Below the pieces are notes generated by a model. The model did not search any database and was not told the DNA's origin. It worked only from the letters and a program-made list of their open reading frames with translations. This document shows positions 1-6,292 of a DNA stretch of 7,336 nucleotides, one piece after another. Position numbers and translations under genes: made by a program. The DNA lies in NCBI GenBank assembly GCA_945861605.1, contig CAMAVG010000045.1:1-7336 (forward strand). The letters are read 5' to 3'. This DNA comes from Rickettsia typhi (GTDB lineage: Bacteria > Pseudomonadota > Alphaproteobacteria > Rickettsiales > Deianiraeaceae). The stretch's first letter is position 1. Every line of letters starts with the position of its first letter.

Positions 1-152
1 TTGCATTTTTGGAAAAAATTCCATTCATTTGCGTCAAATTTGTTTCAGATGGTGCCAATGACGACGCACCAACTTCTTGGAGCGAATCCCTTCAAATTGG
101 AGCAAAGAAAATGCGGGAATCTTACAACACAATTGTGGAAAATCTTCAATGA
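1..152 (+). CDS. C-terminal end of a probable MTA/SAH-type nucleosidase (5' end outside window)
   Basis: A reading frame is open from the left edge (first whole codon at base 3) to a TGA at 150-152, giving 49 residues with no start codon in the window. The segment PFICVKFVSDGANDDA resembles the C-terminal part of the PNP/UDP phosphorylase family, where E. coli MTA/SAH nucleosidase has PFVVVRAISDVAD. The Asp in the VSDGA stretch would be the catalytic acid that protonates the purine base. An amphipathic helix follows, as expected at the end of this fold. Family enzymes cleave adenine from 5'-methylthioadenosine and S-adenosylhomocysteine, but other nucleosidases of the fold cannot be excluded from 49 residues. 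The stop overlaps the start of the next gene as ATGA (149-152), which suggests translational coupling with xerD. Confidence 0.65.
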   Translation, partial: AFLEKIPFICVKFVSDGANDDAPTSWSESLQIGAKKMRESYNTIVENLQ

Positions 153-1081
153 ATTCAAGCGATGCAATCAAATCATTCGTTGCAAACATTGGCGTTGATA
201 AATCCTCAAACACGGTTTCCTCTTACGAAAGCGACTTGATTTTACTGCACAAATTCCTTGTTACAAAGAAAAAAAGTTTTGAATCCTGCACGGAAAACGA
301 TTTAAGCGAGTATTTTTCCGAGTACTTCCTCACGGATAAATTCGGATTTGTGAAAATTGCAGAAGCAACAAGCATTCGAAGGAAAATTTCGTGTTTTCGG
401 TCATTTTTTGCATTTTTGGTTGAGCAAAACACCATATCACAAAACCCGATTTTGGAAATCGAAATTCCAAAGAAATCTCTCAATTTGCCGTTCTACCTCA
501 CAACTGGTGAAATTGACGAACTGTTTGCATATACAGCCTCAAAAAACACGAAGGAAGGCATTCGCAACAACGCAATATTTCGCATTTTATATTCAAGCGG
601 ACTTCGAATCTCCGAATGTGTAACGCTTCAAATGGCGGACATCTTGGATTCAAACGGAAGCGTGCGAAAAAAAGTCATCGTAACAGGCAAGGGAAATAAA
701 GAACGCATGGTTTTTTTTGATAAAGAAACACAAATTGCCCTTGAAAAATACCTTCAAATTCGCGAGAAATACCTGCCAAATAAAAAAAATTTGTTCGTTT
801 TTTGTTCGAATGCAAAACTTGGGCATGTCTCCAGAGAATCCGTCTTTATGAATCTTCGCACTGTTGCAAATGTTGTGAACCTTTCAGAACGCCTCTCGCC
901 ACATAAACTTCGGCACTCATTTGCGACGCATTTGTATCAAAATGGTATGGATCTACGCCTTCTTCAAACGCTTCTTGGTCACAGCGATATCTCCACAACC
1001 GAGATTTACACACACATAAAAGCCGATGACATCAAAAACACTGTTGAGAAATTCCACCCAATGTTTCAGACCAAGAAATAA
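149..1081 (+). CDS. xerD: Site-specific tyrosine recombinase, XerD-like
   Basis: This 310-residue protein matches the usual length of XerC/XerD (about 300), the recombinases that resolve chromosome dimers at dif with FtsK. The N-terminal SAM-like core-binding domain (about 1-95) has the typical NTVSSYESDL pattern. The catalytic domain carries the full residue set: R153 (GLRISE), K181 (TGKGNKER), H252 and R255 (SPHKLRHSFATH), H278 (LLGHSDISTTEIYTH) and nucleophile Y287. GHSDISTT and the terminal HP look closer to XerD than XerC, but the paralogue call is by eye. An upstream in-frame ATG at 77 would add 24 residues foreign to the family. The ATG at 149 is preferred because it overlaps the preceding stop as ATGA and gives family length. 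Only a weak GGAA lies upstream. A chromosomal dimer-resolution role is more likely than a mobile-element integrase, given the length and housekeeping surroundings. Confidence 0.88.
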   Translation: MNSSDAIKSFVANIGVDKSSNTVSSYESDLILLHKFLVTKKKSFESCTENDLSEYFSEYFLTDKFGFVKIAEATSIRRKISCFRSFFAFLVEQNTISQNPILEIEIPKKSLNLPFYLTTGEIDELFAYTASKNTKEGIRNNAIFRILYSSGLRISECVTLQMADILDSNGSVRKKVIVTGKGNKERMVFFDKETQIALEKYLQIREKYLPNKKNLFVFCSNAKLGHVSRESVFMNLRTVANVVNLSERLSPHKLRHSFATHLYQNGMDLRLLQTLLGHSDISTTEIYTHIKADDIKNTVEKFHPMFQTKK

Positions 1082-1088
1082 AATCTGC

Positions 1089-1151
1089 TTGACAAAATGT
1101 TCTTGACAATGGCAAAGAAAATGAATATATCACAGAAATAACTGTTGTCAA
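1089..1151 (+). promoter_or_regulatory. Promoter with repeated TTGACAA boxes before the Panacea gene
   Basis: A -35 box TTGACA (1103-1108), a 17-base spacer and a -10-like TATATC (1126-1131) form a credible sigma70 promoter. It would start transcription near 1138, about 20 bases before the ATG at 1158. The heptamer TTGACAA occurs directly repeated at 1089-1095 and 1103-1109, and inverted (TTGTCAA) at 1145-1151. Boxes bracketing the promoter could be an operator for autoregulation, as is common for toxin-antitoxin operons, but this is inferred from the repeats alone. The promoter probably also drives tsaB-ribF-nadC, since no other promoter gap lies before them. Confidence 0.55.
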
Positions 1152-1157
1152 AATAAT

Positions 1158-1649
1158 ATGAACACCGTTGATTTAGCAAAAGATATCGTCTCCCTTTGTA
1201 GGAAACACAAATACGAATTCAACAGCACAAAAATTCAAAAATTGCTTTATTTATTCCTCGGCTTTGCACTAATGAACGACGCAATTGACGAAACAAACCA
1301 ATTTGATGAACTCCCAGAAGCTTGGCCTTATGGTCCTGTTTTTAAAAATGTATATGACAAATATAATTCAGAAGTTATTAAAACACCAAATGACCACAAG
1401 GTTAATCTTGATGAAAATATTAAAAAAATTCTTGAAAAAACCGTAAAAGAATGGGGTGACTTGCCAGCTGGTAGACTTTCATTTTGGTCACACGAAGAAG
1501 GTGGGCCTTGGCATCAAATCATTAAAGTGCAGTCCGAAAAATTTCGCACTAAAATTCCCGCCGATATGATTTACAATTATTTTTCAGAAAATATGGAAAA
1601 TGTTCTCCATAGCTCAAACAAAGGTATTATTAGTAAATTATTCAACTGA
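1158..1649 (+). CDS. Panacea-domain (DUF4065, SocA-like) protein, probable antitoxin
   Basis: The 163 residues show the marks of the Panacea/DUF4065 domain: KIQKLLYL (25-32), EAWPYGPVF (54-62) with the characteristic YGPV, and LSFWSHEEGGPWHQ (107-120). Known members include SocA of Caulobacter, a ClpXP adaptor that removes the toxin SocB, and the PanA antitoxins, which pair with many unrelated toxins including small membrane-active ones. No separate DNA-binding domain is visible; the domain fills nearly the whole protein. The next ORF starts two bases after this stop (TGATATG) and encodes a small membrane protein, the usual layout for an antitoxin-toxin pair. Base composition is clearly lower in GC (two 60-base lines counted by hand give 14 and 16 G+C) than in neighbouring genes, suggesting acquisition. 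No Shine-Dalgarno sequence is seen. Domain call is strong; antitoxin role is inferred. Confidence 0.8.
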   Translation: MNTVDLAKDIVSLCRKHKYEFNSTKIQKLLYLFLGFALMNDAIDETNQFDELPEAWPYGPVFKNVYDKYNSEVIKTPNDHKVNLDENIKKILEKTVKEWGDLPAGRLSFWSHEEGGPWHQIIKVQSEKFRTKIPADMIYNYFSENMENVLHSSNKGIISKLFN

Positions 1650-1650
1650 T

Positions 1651-1842
1651 ATGTCGGAGAAAAACCCCAATACATACAAACCATTGAAGGAAAGCTTTCT
1701 TCATAACAATCTTAAAACAATCGTTGCATCTATTATTGTAATTGGCGTTCTTTTTTATTTTGCATATTATAAAGAAAGTGAAAATATTAAATGGTGTCTA
1801 TCAATACTTTTATCATTTCTCGCAGGTAAAAATACAAAATAA
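1651..1842 (+). CDS. Small two-segment membrane protein, candidate toxin partner of the Panacea protein
   Basis: The 63-residue product has a polar N-terminus (1-20), a strong hydrophobic segment at about 23-40 (IVASIIVIGVLFYFAYY), a short charged linker KESENIK (41-47) and a second, weaker hydrophobic stretch at 48-59 (WCLSILLSFLAG), ending in a basic tail. I recognise no family. The ATG at 1651 is chosen because it follows the Panacea stop directly (TGATATG), implying coupled translation. An in-frame ATG at 1600 would add 17 residues overlapping the Panacea gene and is less likely. Hand count gives 53 G+C in 192 bases (about 28%), well below flanking housekeeping genes. Size, position and membrane character suit a PanT-type membrane-active toxin. 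A simple accessory membrane protein, or a phage-exclusion-type effector, remains possible. The stop lies two bases before tsaB. Confidence 0.6.
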   Translation: MSEKNPNTYKPLKESFLHNNLKTIVASIIVIGVLFYFAYYKESENIKWCLSILLSFLAGKNTK

Positions 1843-1844
1843 AT

Positions 1845-2420
1845 ATGCAAAACCAGAAAATACTCTCAATTGAAACCTGCTTCAACAAGTGCTCTATTTG
1901 CCTTTTTATTGATGGAAAATTCCACGAAAAAATTGACGAAACACGCAATAATCACACAAATTCTCTGCCGGATTTCACGCGGGAGATCCTCACAGAACAT
2001 GGCATAAAAGTGAAGAATCTTGAAGCGGTAATTGTTAATCACGGTCCCGGATCATTCACCGGAATTCGCATTGGAATTGCCTTCGCACTTGGTCTTGTCA
2101 CCCCATTTAACATTCCGCTTTTTGGAATTTCAACACTTGAAGCCTGCGTTTTGAGCGATGAAAAACAAGCAATCGCAGTGAATGCCATCAAGGATACCTT
2201 CTACATTCAGGAATTTCAAAACGGCATTGGCGGCGAAATTTCACACAAGGAATTTTCCGAAATTAAACATTTGGAGAATCTGAAAATTCAAAACCAAACA
2301 CCAAATGCACGGCAATTAATTGAACGATTCTTCTTCAAAAAGCCGGAAATTTACACGCAGCCGCTTTATGTTCGCCCCGTGAATGCAATAATTGGCACAA
2401 TTAAGCATATCAAACAATGA
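1845..2420 (+). CDS. tsaB: TsaB, subunit of the tRNA t6A37 threonylcarbamoyl-transfer complex
   Basis: This 191-residue protein carries the TsaB hallmark HGPGSFTGIRIG (66-77). It also has the ASKHA-fold opening strand ILSIETCFNKCSICLF (6-21), the conserved His in RNNHTNSLPDF (34-44) and the C-terminal PLYVRP (173-178). TsaB scaffolds TsaD in the cytoplasmic TsaB-TsaD-TsaE complex, which transfers the threonylcarbamoyl group made by TsaC onto A37 of ANN-reading tRNAs. It is shorter than the E. coli protein (231 residues), mainly in the second half, but the terminal PLYVRP shows that it is complete. The start at 1845 gives the normal N-terminus and lies two bases after the preceding stop, without a Shine-Dalgarno sequence, so translation may depend on coupling. 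The stop overlaps ribF as ATGA. Confidence 0.92.
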   Translation: MQNQKILSIETCFNKCSICLFIDGKFHEKIDETRNNHTNSLPDFTREILTEHGIKVKNLEAVIVNHGPGSFTGIRIGIAFALGLVTPFNIPLFGISTLEACVLSDEKQAIAVNAIKDTFYIQEFQNGIGGEISHKEFSEIKHLENLKIQNQTPNARQLIERFFFKKPEIYTQPLYVRPVNAIIGTIKHIKQ

Positions 2421-3310
2421 AAATTTTCAAGTTTGACTGCAACACCTTCCCGAAGATTGAAACTCAAAACCTTTGCATTGGCAAATTTGACGGAATCCAT
2501 AAAGGTCACGAAACCCTTATTTCACAAGAGAATTCGAGCATTTTAACATTCGAACCCCTGCCATATATTTTCTTTGGGAGGTCACGCGGAGTACAAGAAA
2601 AACTGATTTACACACACGCAGAAAAATGTGCAATTTTTCAAAATTTTGGCATAAAAAACCTGCTTATTCTTGAATTCAACCACGCACTTGCGAACCTTAG
2701 CGGCGATGTTTTCCTTGAAAATCTTCAAAAAATCACAGAACAAATTACCGTTGGAAGCGATTTTCGTTTCGGCAAAAACCGCAGCCACGGCGTTGATGAA
2801 ATCGCCAATGTTGGCATAAAAACCAACATAATTCCACCAATTACTGATGATTTCGGGAAAATATCGTCCTCGTTTTTAAAAAAATGCGTTGAAAAAGGCG
2901 ATTTCCTGAAATACGCACACATTTCCAACATTCCATTCCACATAACCGGGGAAATAATTCACGGGCAAAAAATTGCAGGAAATTCCCTCAAAACACCAAC
3001 CGCCAACATGGTTTTTCCGGAAAATAAAATCTCCCCACCGTTTGGAGTCTACGCCACAACCACCCAAATTAACGGGCAAAATTTTCCATCAATATCCAAC
3101 TTCGGCACAAAACCAACATTTACAGAAGCCTCACCACCACTTCTTGAAACCCATATTTTCAATTTCTCACAAAATATTTACAACATTGAAGCAAAAATTT
3201 CGTTTTTGGAAAAAATTCGCGAAGAAAAACAATTTTTCAACATAAATGAATTGCATTTTCAAGTTATGCAAGATATTCAAACAACTAAAAAAATTCACGG
3301 CATTTTATGA
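2417..3310 (+). CDS. ribF: RibF, bifunctional riboflavin kinase / FAD synthetase
   Basis: The 297-residue protein has the two-domain layout of RibF, which phosphorylates riboflavin to FMN and adenylylates FMN to FAD. The N-terminal nucleotidyltransferase domain (about 1-165) shows GKFDGIHKGH (22-31, the HxGH motif) and VGSDFRFGKNRSHG (112-125). The C-terminal flavokinase domain (about 175-297) shows GEIIHGQKIAG (178-188), the PTAN motif (194-197) and NFGTKPTF (228-235). E244, in LLETHIFNF, is at the position of the catalytic glutamate. Two FAD-synthetase positions deviate from the usual consensus: FEPLP (45-49) instead of FEPHP, and ISSSFLKK (149-156) where most members have ISSTxIR. Both may be lineage drift. 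The gene overlaps tsaB and nadC by ATGA at each end, so the three are almost certainly co-translated. No FMN riboswitch is apparent. Confidence 0.93.
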   Translation: MKIFKFDCNTFPKIETQNLCIGKFDGIHKGHETLISQENSSILTFEPLPYIFFGRSRGVQEKLIYTHAEKCAIFQNFGIKNLLILEFNHALANLSGDVFLENLQKITEQITVGSDFRFGKNRSHGVDEIANVGIKTNIIPPITDDFGKISSSFLKKCVEKGDFLKYAHISNIPFHITGEIIHGQKIAGNSLKTPTANMVFPENKISPPFGVYATTTQINGQNFPSISNFGTKPTFTEASPPLLETHIFNFSQNIYNIEAKISFLEKIREEKQFFNINELHFQVMQDIQTTKKIHGIL

Positions 3311-4143
3311 ACATTACAAAAGCGGATATCATCGCAATCTTAAAAGAAGACCAAGCATTTTCCGATGTCACAACTAACTCGATCATCGTGCAAAATAAAT
3401 TACAGAACTTTCGAATAATCTCGAAAAACCTCGAACCATTTGTTTTATGTGGCGTTGATTCCATCGTTCAGGCATTTGAATCCGTCATGGCAAAATACTC
3501 ACTTGATATCTGCCGAAAGGACGGAAGCGTTATCGAATATGGCGAAAGCGTGATATCCGGCAAGGCATCAGTCAAGGAATTACTCCAAGTTGAACGCTCG
3601 TGCCTGAACCTTATTCAACACCTTAGTGCAATTTCAACAAAAACGAACGCCTTCGTTCAAGTACTCAACAACCCAAAAATCAAAATCCTCGACACACGCA
3701 AAACCGTACCACTAATACGAAAACTTCAAAAATATGCCGTAGTAATTGGCGGCGGATTCAACCACAGAATGAACCTCGCCCAAATGGTTATGATCAAAGA
3801 CAACCACATAATGGCGGCCGGCAGCATAACCGAAGCAGTTCGCCTTGTGAAAAAAAATCAGCTATCTATGCAGATTGAAGTCGAGTGTGAAAACATTTCC
3901 CAAGTTGAAGAAGCGATTGCCTCAAAAATTGATATCATTATGCTCGACAACATGTCGATCCCAGAAATCGCCAACGCAAGTGATTTCATTCGCAAGAATT
4001 CCAAAATCAAAATTGAAGTTTCCGGCGGAATTAATCTTTCAAACATTGGGAGTTATCGCGAACTTGATATTGACTACATTTCAATCGGGAACTTGACTCA
4101 CTCCGTTAATGCGGTTGATGTCTCGATGGATTTCCTCAACTAG
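3307..4143 (+). CDS. nadC: NadC, quinolinate phosphoribosyltransferase (decarboxylating)
   Basis: The 278-residue enzyme has full family length and makes nicotinate mononucleotide from quinolinate and PRPP, feeding NAD synthesis. Visible motifs are EDQAFSDVT at the N-terminus (14-22), ERSCLNLIQ (97-105), the LDTRKT substrate/PRPP loop (128-133, R131 and K132), GGGFNHR (148-154, H153 and R154), MIKDNH with K164, the acidic E191, LDNM with D214 and EVSGGIN (237-243). The C-terminal GNLTHS (261-266) is typical of NadC. All catalytic positions I can recall are retained. The start at 3307 overlaps the ribF stop as ATGA. nadA and nadB are not in the window. The stop TAG (4141-4143) interlocks with the stop of the opposing virD4 gene in a shared CTAG, so no terminator space exists between them. 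Confidence 0.94.
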   Translation: MNITKADIIAILKEDQAFSDVTTNSIIVQNKLQNFRIISKNLEPFVLCGVDSIVQAFESVMAKYSLDICRKDGSVIEYGESVISGKASVKELLQVERSCLNLIQHLSAISTKTNAFVQVLNNPKIKILDTRKTVPLIRKLQKYAVVIGGGFNHRMNLAQMVMIKDNHIMAAGSITEAVRLVKKNQLSMQIEVECENISQVEEAIASKIDIIMLDNMSIPEIANASDFIRKNSKIKIEVSGGINLSNIGSYRELDIDYISIGNLTHSVNAVDVSMDFLN

Positions 4144-6002
4144 GCGGCGGAATCTTTCGGTTTTTCAGGCGGTTTTGCATCGGGGTGGTTTGCAAGCATT
4201 TTCACATCATCAACCTTGCCAGCAAGTGTGTCATCGTTCTTTCTACCGCCTGTGAATTCCTGTTTTGGAAGCTCGATTTGTTTCATAAGGCGTCTTGTGA
4301 AGAATTTATCCTTATAGTAGAAAATTTTACTACATTTAATTGGGGAGGATGCCTCGATCAAAATAATTTGCCATTTTTTGTCCATTTGCAAAATTTCCTG
4401 TGGTAAAAGCAACGCCCTTTGTGCTTTTGAAAGAGAAAGCGACCGCGAAGTTGGGTTCATATCGAAGTATTTCGGCTTATTCATCGATTCCGAAGCCACG
4501 GTTTTATTCCCCACAAGCTCAGAAATCAACTTTGCCGTTTCAATGTTGTTGGCAGCGTATGTTACACGGTACGATGAGTTCGAAAGGAACGAGTTCATAC
4601 CAGTGTCTTCGTATGCTCCTTTGAGCTGTTGCGTATCCTGAACAACAAGGAAAAGCTTCACTTTATAACCACGGAAATATGCAATCCCCGAAAGAAATTG
4701 TTCCATTTTTCCAAGGGTCGGGAACTCATCCATCATGAATAATACGCCGTATTTTTCGTCCGGAGTTGGCATGTGTTTTGTCAAGAACTGTGATGCTTGT
4801 TGGTAGAACATGGACATCAAAGGACGCAAACGCTGAATGTTATCGGGTGTTAGACCGACATAAACCGTTGTTGTAACATGTTTGAATGTCTCAATGTTGA
4901 AATCACTTCTGGAGGTTGTTTTATCAATAATTGGGTTCGACCAAAGGTCAAGTTTTGAGTTCGCCGTCGAAACAACACCCGAGCGTTCTTTATCCGCCTT
5001 TTGCAAAAACGCCGCAAGGTTCATGTAACCAACGGGGTGGATTCTATCGCCAAAGACATCAAGTCCTGAAGCAAGCATGTGTGCCGTGTCATCACTTCTG
5101 AGTGTTCTCACAACTTCGCCGAATGTCGTTGGTTTGGTGTCGTCGGCTATCAAAAACAAAATTACACCCGTGATTAACGCCCTCGCCTCATTTTCCCAGA
5201 ATTCCTGTTTTTCAATCAGGATACTCGTGATTTTCTGAACATCATCGACCATTTGCCCAGCATTTGCGGAGATCCAATCCAGCGGGTTATAACAATGCGA
5301 AAGCCCATTTGAAGCCGCAGGAACCCAAGCGTAGACCTTCTGCTTCAGAACTTTTTCCCTGTAACCGCTTGTCAGCATAAGGTTTTCAAGTTTGATATCA
5401 TGGACAAAAACCGATTCCTTCCAAAACAGAAGATTCGGAATTACAAACCCAACACCCTTACCGGAACCTGTCGGTGCGAATAATAGTACGTGTTGGTAAT
5501 CCTTCGCGATGAAGTATGTCCCGCTTTTGTATTGACCCATCAAAAGCCCTTCTTTGTGGAATAATCCCGCTTTATTAATTTCCTTTGATGTCGCCCAGTG
5601 AGCATCCCCGTGGAGGGATTCTCCTTTTTTATAAGGACGCATTTCCGCAATCTGCACGCGGAATATCCATGCAAGGCAAGCCACAACACCGTAAGGAATG
5701 ACAGTTAATGTAATCAACTTTGGAAGAAAAAATGCCTTTGTCGTGAGTTTTATCAACGAATGATATTCGATATAAAACGCCCAATATGCTTTGAATGATG
5801 TAAATAAAAACAGGCAATGTTGTTGGAAACCATCCGTCAATGATGCGGAATATCTGTCAATTCCTGATATCATTATTACAAGAAGTGACCACGAGATGTA
5901 ACTCACAACCGATAACACAACTAATGCCAATGTGGACATTATCATGAAATTCTTCGAAAATCTGGTATCGGAATACGCATCAAATTTCGTTTCGGAGGAC
6001 AT
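4140..6002 (-). CDS. virD4: VirD4-type coupling ATPase of a type IV secretion system
   Basis: The 620-residue protein is a TraG/VirD4 coupling ATPase of normal or slightly greater length. These inner-membrane hexamers recruit substrates to the type IV secretion channel. Hydrophobic segments lie at about 20-46 and 95-116, with a weaker one near 64-80, followed by the family sequence HGDAHWATSKEI (131-142). The Walker A motif is APTGSGKG (176-183) and Walker B is VLFMMDEF (420-427). A conserved VVQDTQQL (453-460) follows. The C-terminal tail (about 580-620) is charged and proline-rich, without predicted structure, and could contact substrates. The start at 6002 has AGGA immediately upstream with no spacing; in-frame Met20 and Met22 are less likely because they would remove the short cytoplasmic N-terminus. 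No virB genes are visible nearby. A divergent promoter region lies upstream and nadC converges downstream. Confidence 0.95.
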   Translation of the reverse strand: MSSETKFDAYSDTRFSKNFMIMSTLALVVLSVVSYISWSLLVIMISGIDRYSASLTDGFQQHCLFLFTSFKAYWAFYIEYHSLIKLTTKAFFLPKLITLTVIPYGVVACLAWIFRVQIAEMRPYKKGESLHGDAHWATSKEINKAGLFHKEGLLMGQYKSGTYFIAKDYQHVLLFAPTGSGKGVGFVIPNLLFWKESVFVHDIKLENLMLTSGYREKVLKQKVYAWVPAASNGLSHCYNPLDWISANAGQMVDDVQKITSILIEKQEFWENEARALITGVILFLIADDTKPTTFGEVVRTLRSDDTAHMLASGLDVFGDRIHPVGYMNLAAFLQKADKERSGVVSTANSKLDLWSNPIIDKTTSRSDFNIETFKHVTTTVYVGLTPDNIQRLRPLMSMFYQQASQFLTKHMPTPDEKYGVLFMMDEFPTLGKMEQFLSGIAYFRGYKVKLFLVVQDTQQLKGAYEDTGMNSFLSNSSYRVTYAANNIETAKLISELVGNKTVASESMNKPKYFDMNPTSRSLSLSKAQRALLLPQEILQMDKKWQIILIEASSPIKCSKIFYYKDKFFTRRLMKQIELPKQEFTGGRKNDDTLAGKVDDVKMLANHPDAKPPEKPKDSAA

Positions 6003-6022
6003 TCCTAAATTTAAGTTTTGAA

Positions 6023-6050
6023 AAAGTAATCAATTAATTTTGTTTGTCAA
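6023..6050 (-). promoter_or_regulatory. Candidate virD4 promoter
   Basis: Reading the minus strand, TTGACA (6050-6045), part of CTTGACAAA, is followed after 16 bases by TACTTT (6028-6023), a weak -10 sharing three of six consensus positions. Transcription would begin near 6016, about 14 bases before the virD4 ATG. The -35 is convincing and the -10 is not, so the exact start is uncertain. Confidence 0.4.
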
Positions 6051-6082
6051 GAATATTTAGCATCGTGAATGGAAAAATGTCC

Positions 6083-6110
6083 TTGACAAATCGAATTTTC
6101 GAATTACATT
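6083..6110 (+). promoter_or_regulatory. Promoter of the tmRNA gene
   Basis: TTGACA (6083-6088) and TACATT (6105-6110, four of six consensus positions) are 16 bases apart. They would start transcription near 6117, exactly where the tmRNA leader hairpin begins. The spacer holds TCGAATTTTCGA (6091-6102), an inverted repeat of TCGAA around two bases, which could be a regulator site or simply AT-rich chance sequence. Confidence 0.6.
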
Positions 6111-6198
6111 TGTGGTGAACAAGCGATTGTTCTATGGTAATAAGACCGTTGTATGGGGAAATTTTTGGACTCGGGTGCGAATCCCGACGCCTCCACCA

Positions 6199-6211
6199 TT
6201 TTTGTTAATTT
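6199..6211 (+). other. Intervening segment of the permuted tmRNA, removed during maturation
   Basis: These 13 U-rich bases separate the encoded CCA of the acceptor piece from the first G of the coding piece. In known two-piece tmRNAs such a loop closes the acceptor stem in the precursor and is cut out by tRNA-processing nucleases. The borders are set by the 7-bp acceptor stem on both sides. Confidence 0.8.
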
Positions 6212-6292
6212 GGGGGCGAATAGGCTCGACATGAATTGGAAACTGTATTAACTTTACCCGCAAGGCAAGTGTAAATCCACAACTTTTTAAAT

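Noticed and set aside
77..148. Upstream ATG at 77 extending the recombinase by 24 residues
   Set aside because: The extension overlaps the nucleosidase reading frame, has no family likeness, and the ATG at 149 forms a normal ATGA overlap and family-length protein.
1600..1650. Longer start for the small membrane protein
   Set aside because: It would lie inside the end of the Panacea gene; the ATG at 1651 directly after the TGA fits coupled translation better.
149..1842. Recombinase plus Panacea pair as an integrated mobile element
   Set aside because: The recombinase looks like chromosomal XerD, is coupled to a housekeeping gene upstream, and no att-like direct repeats flank the AT-rich pair.
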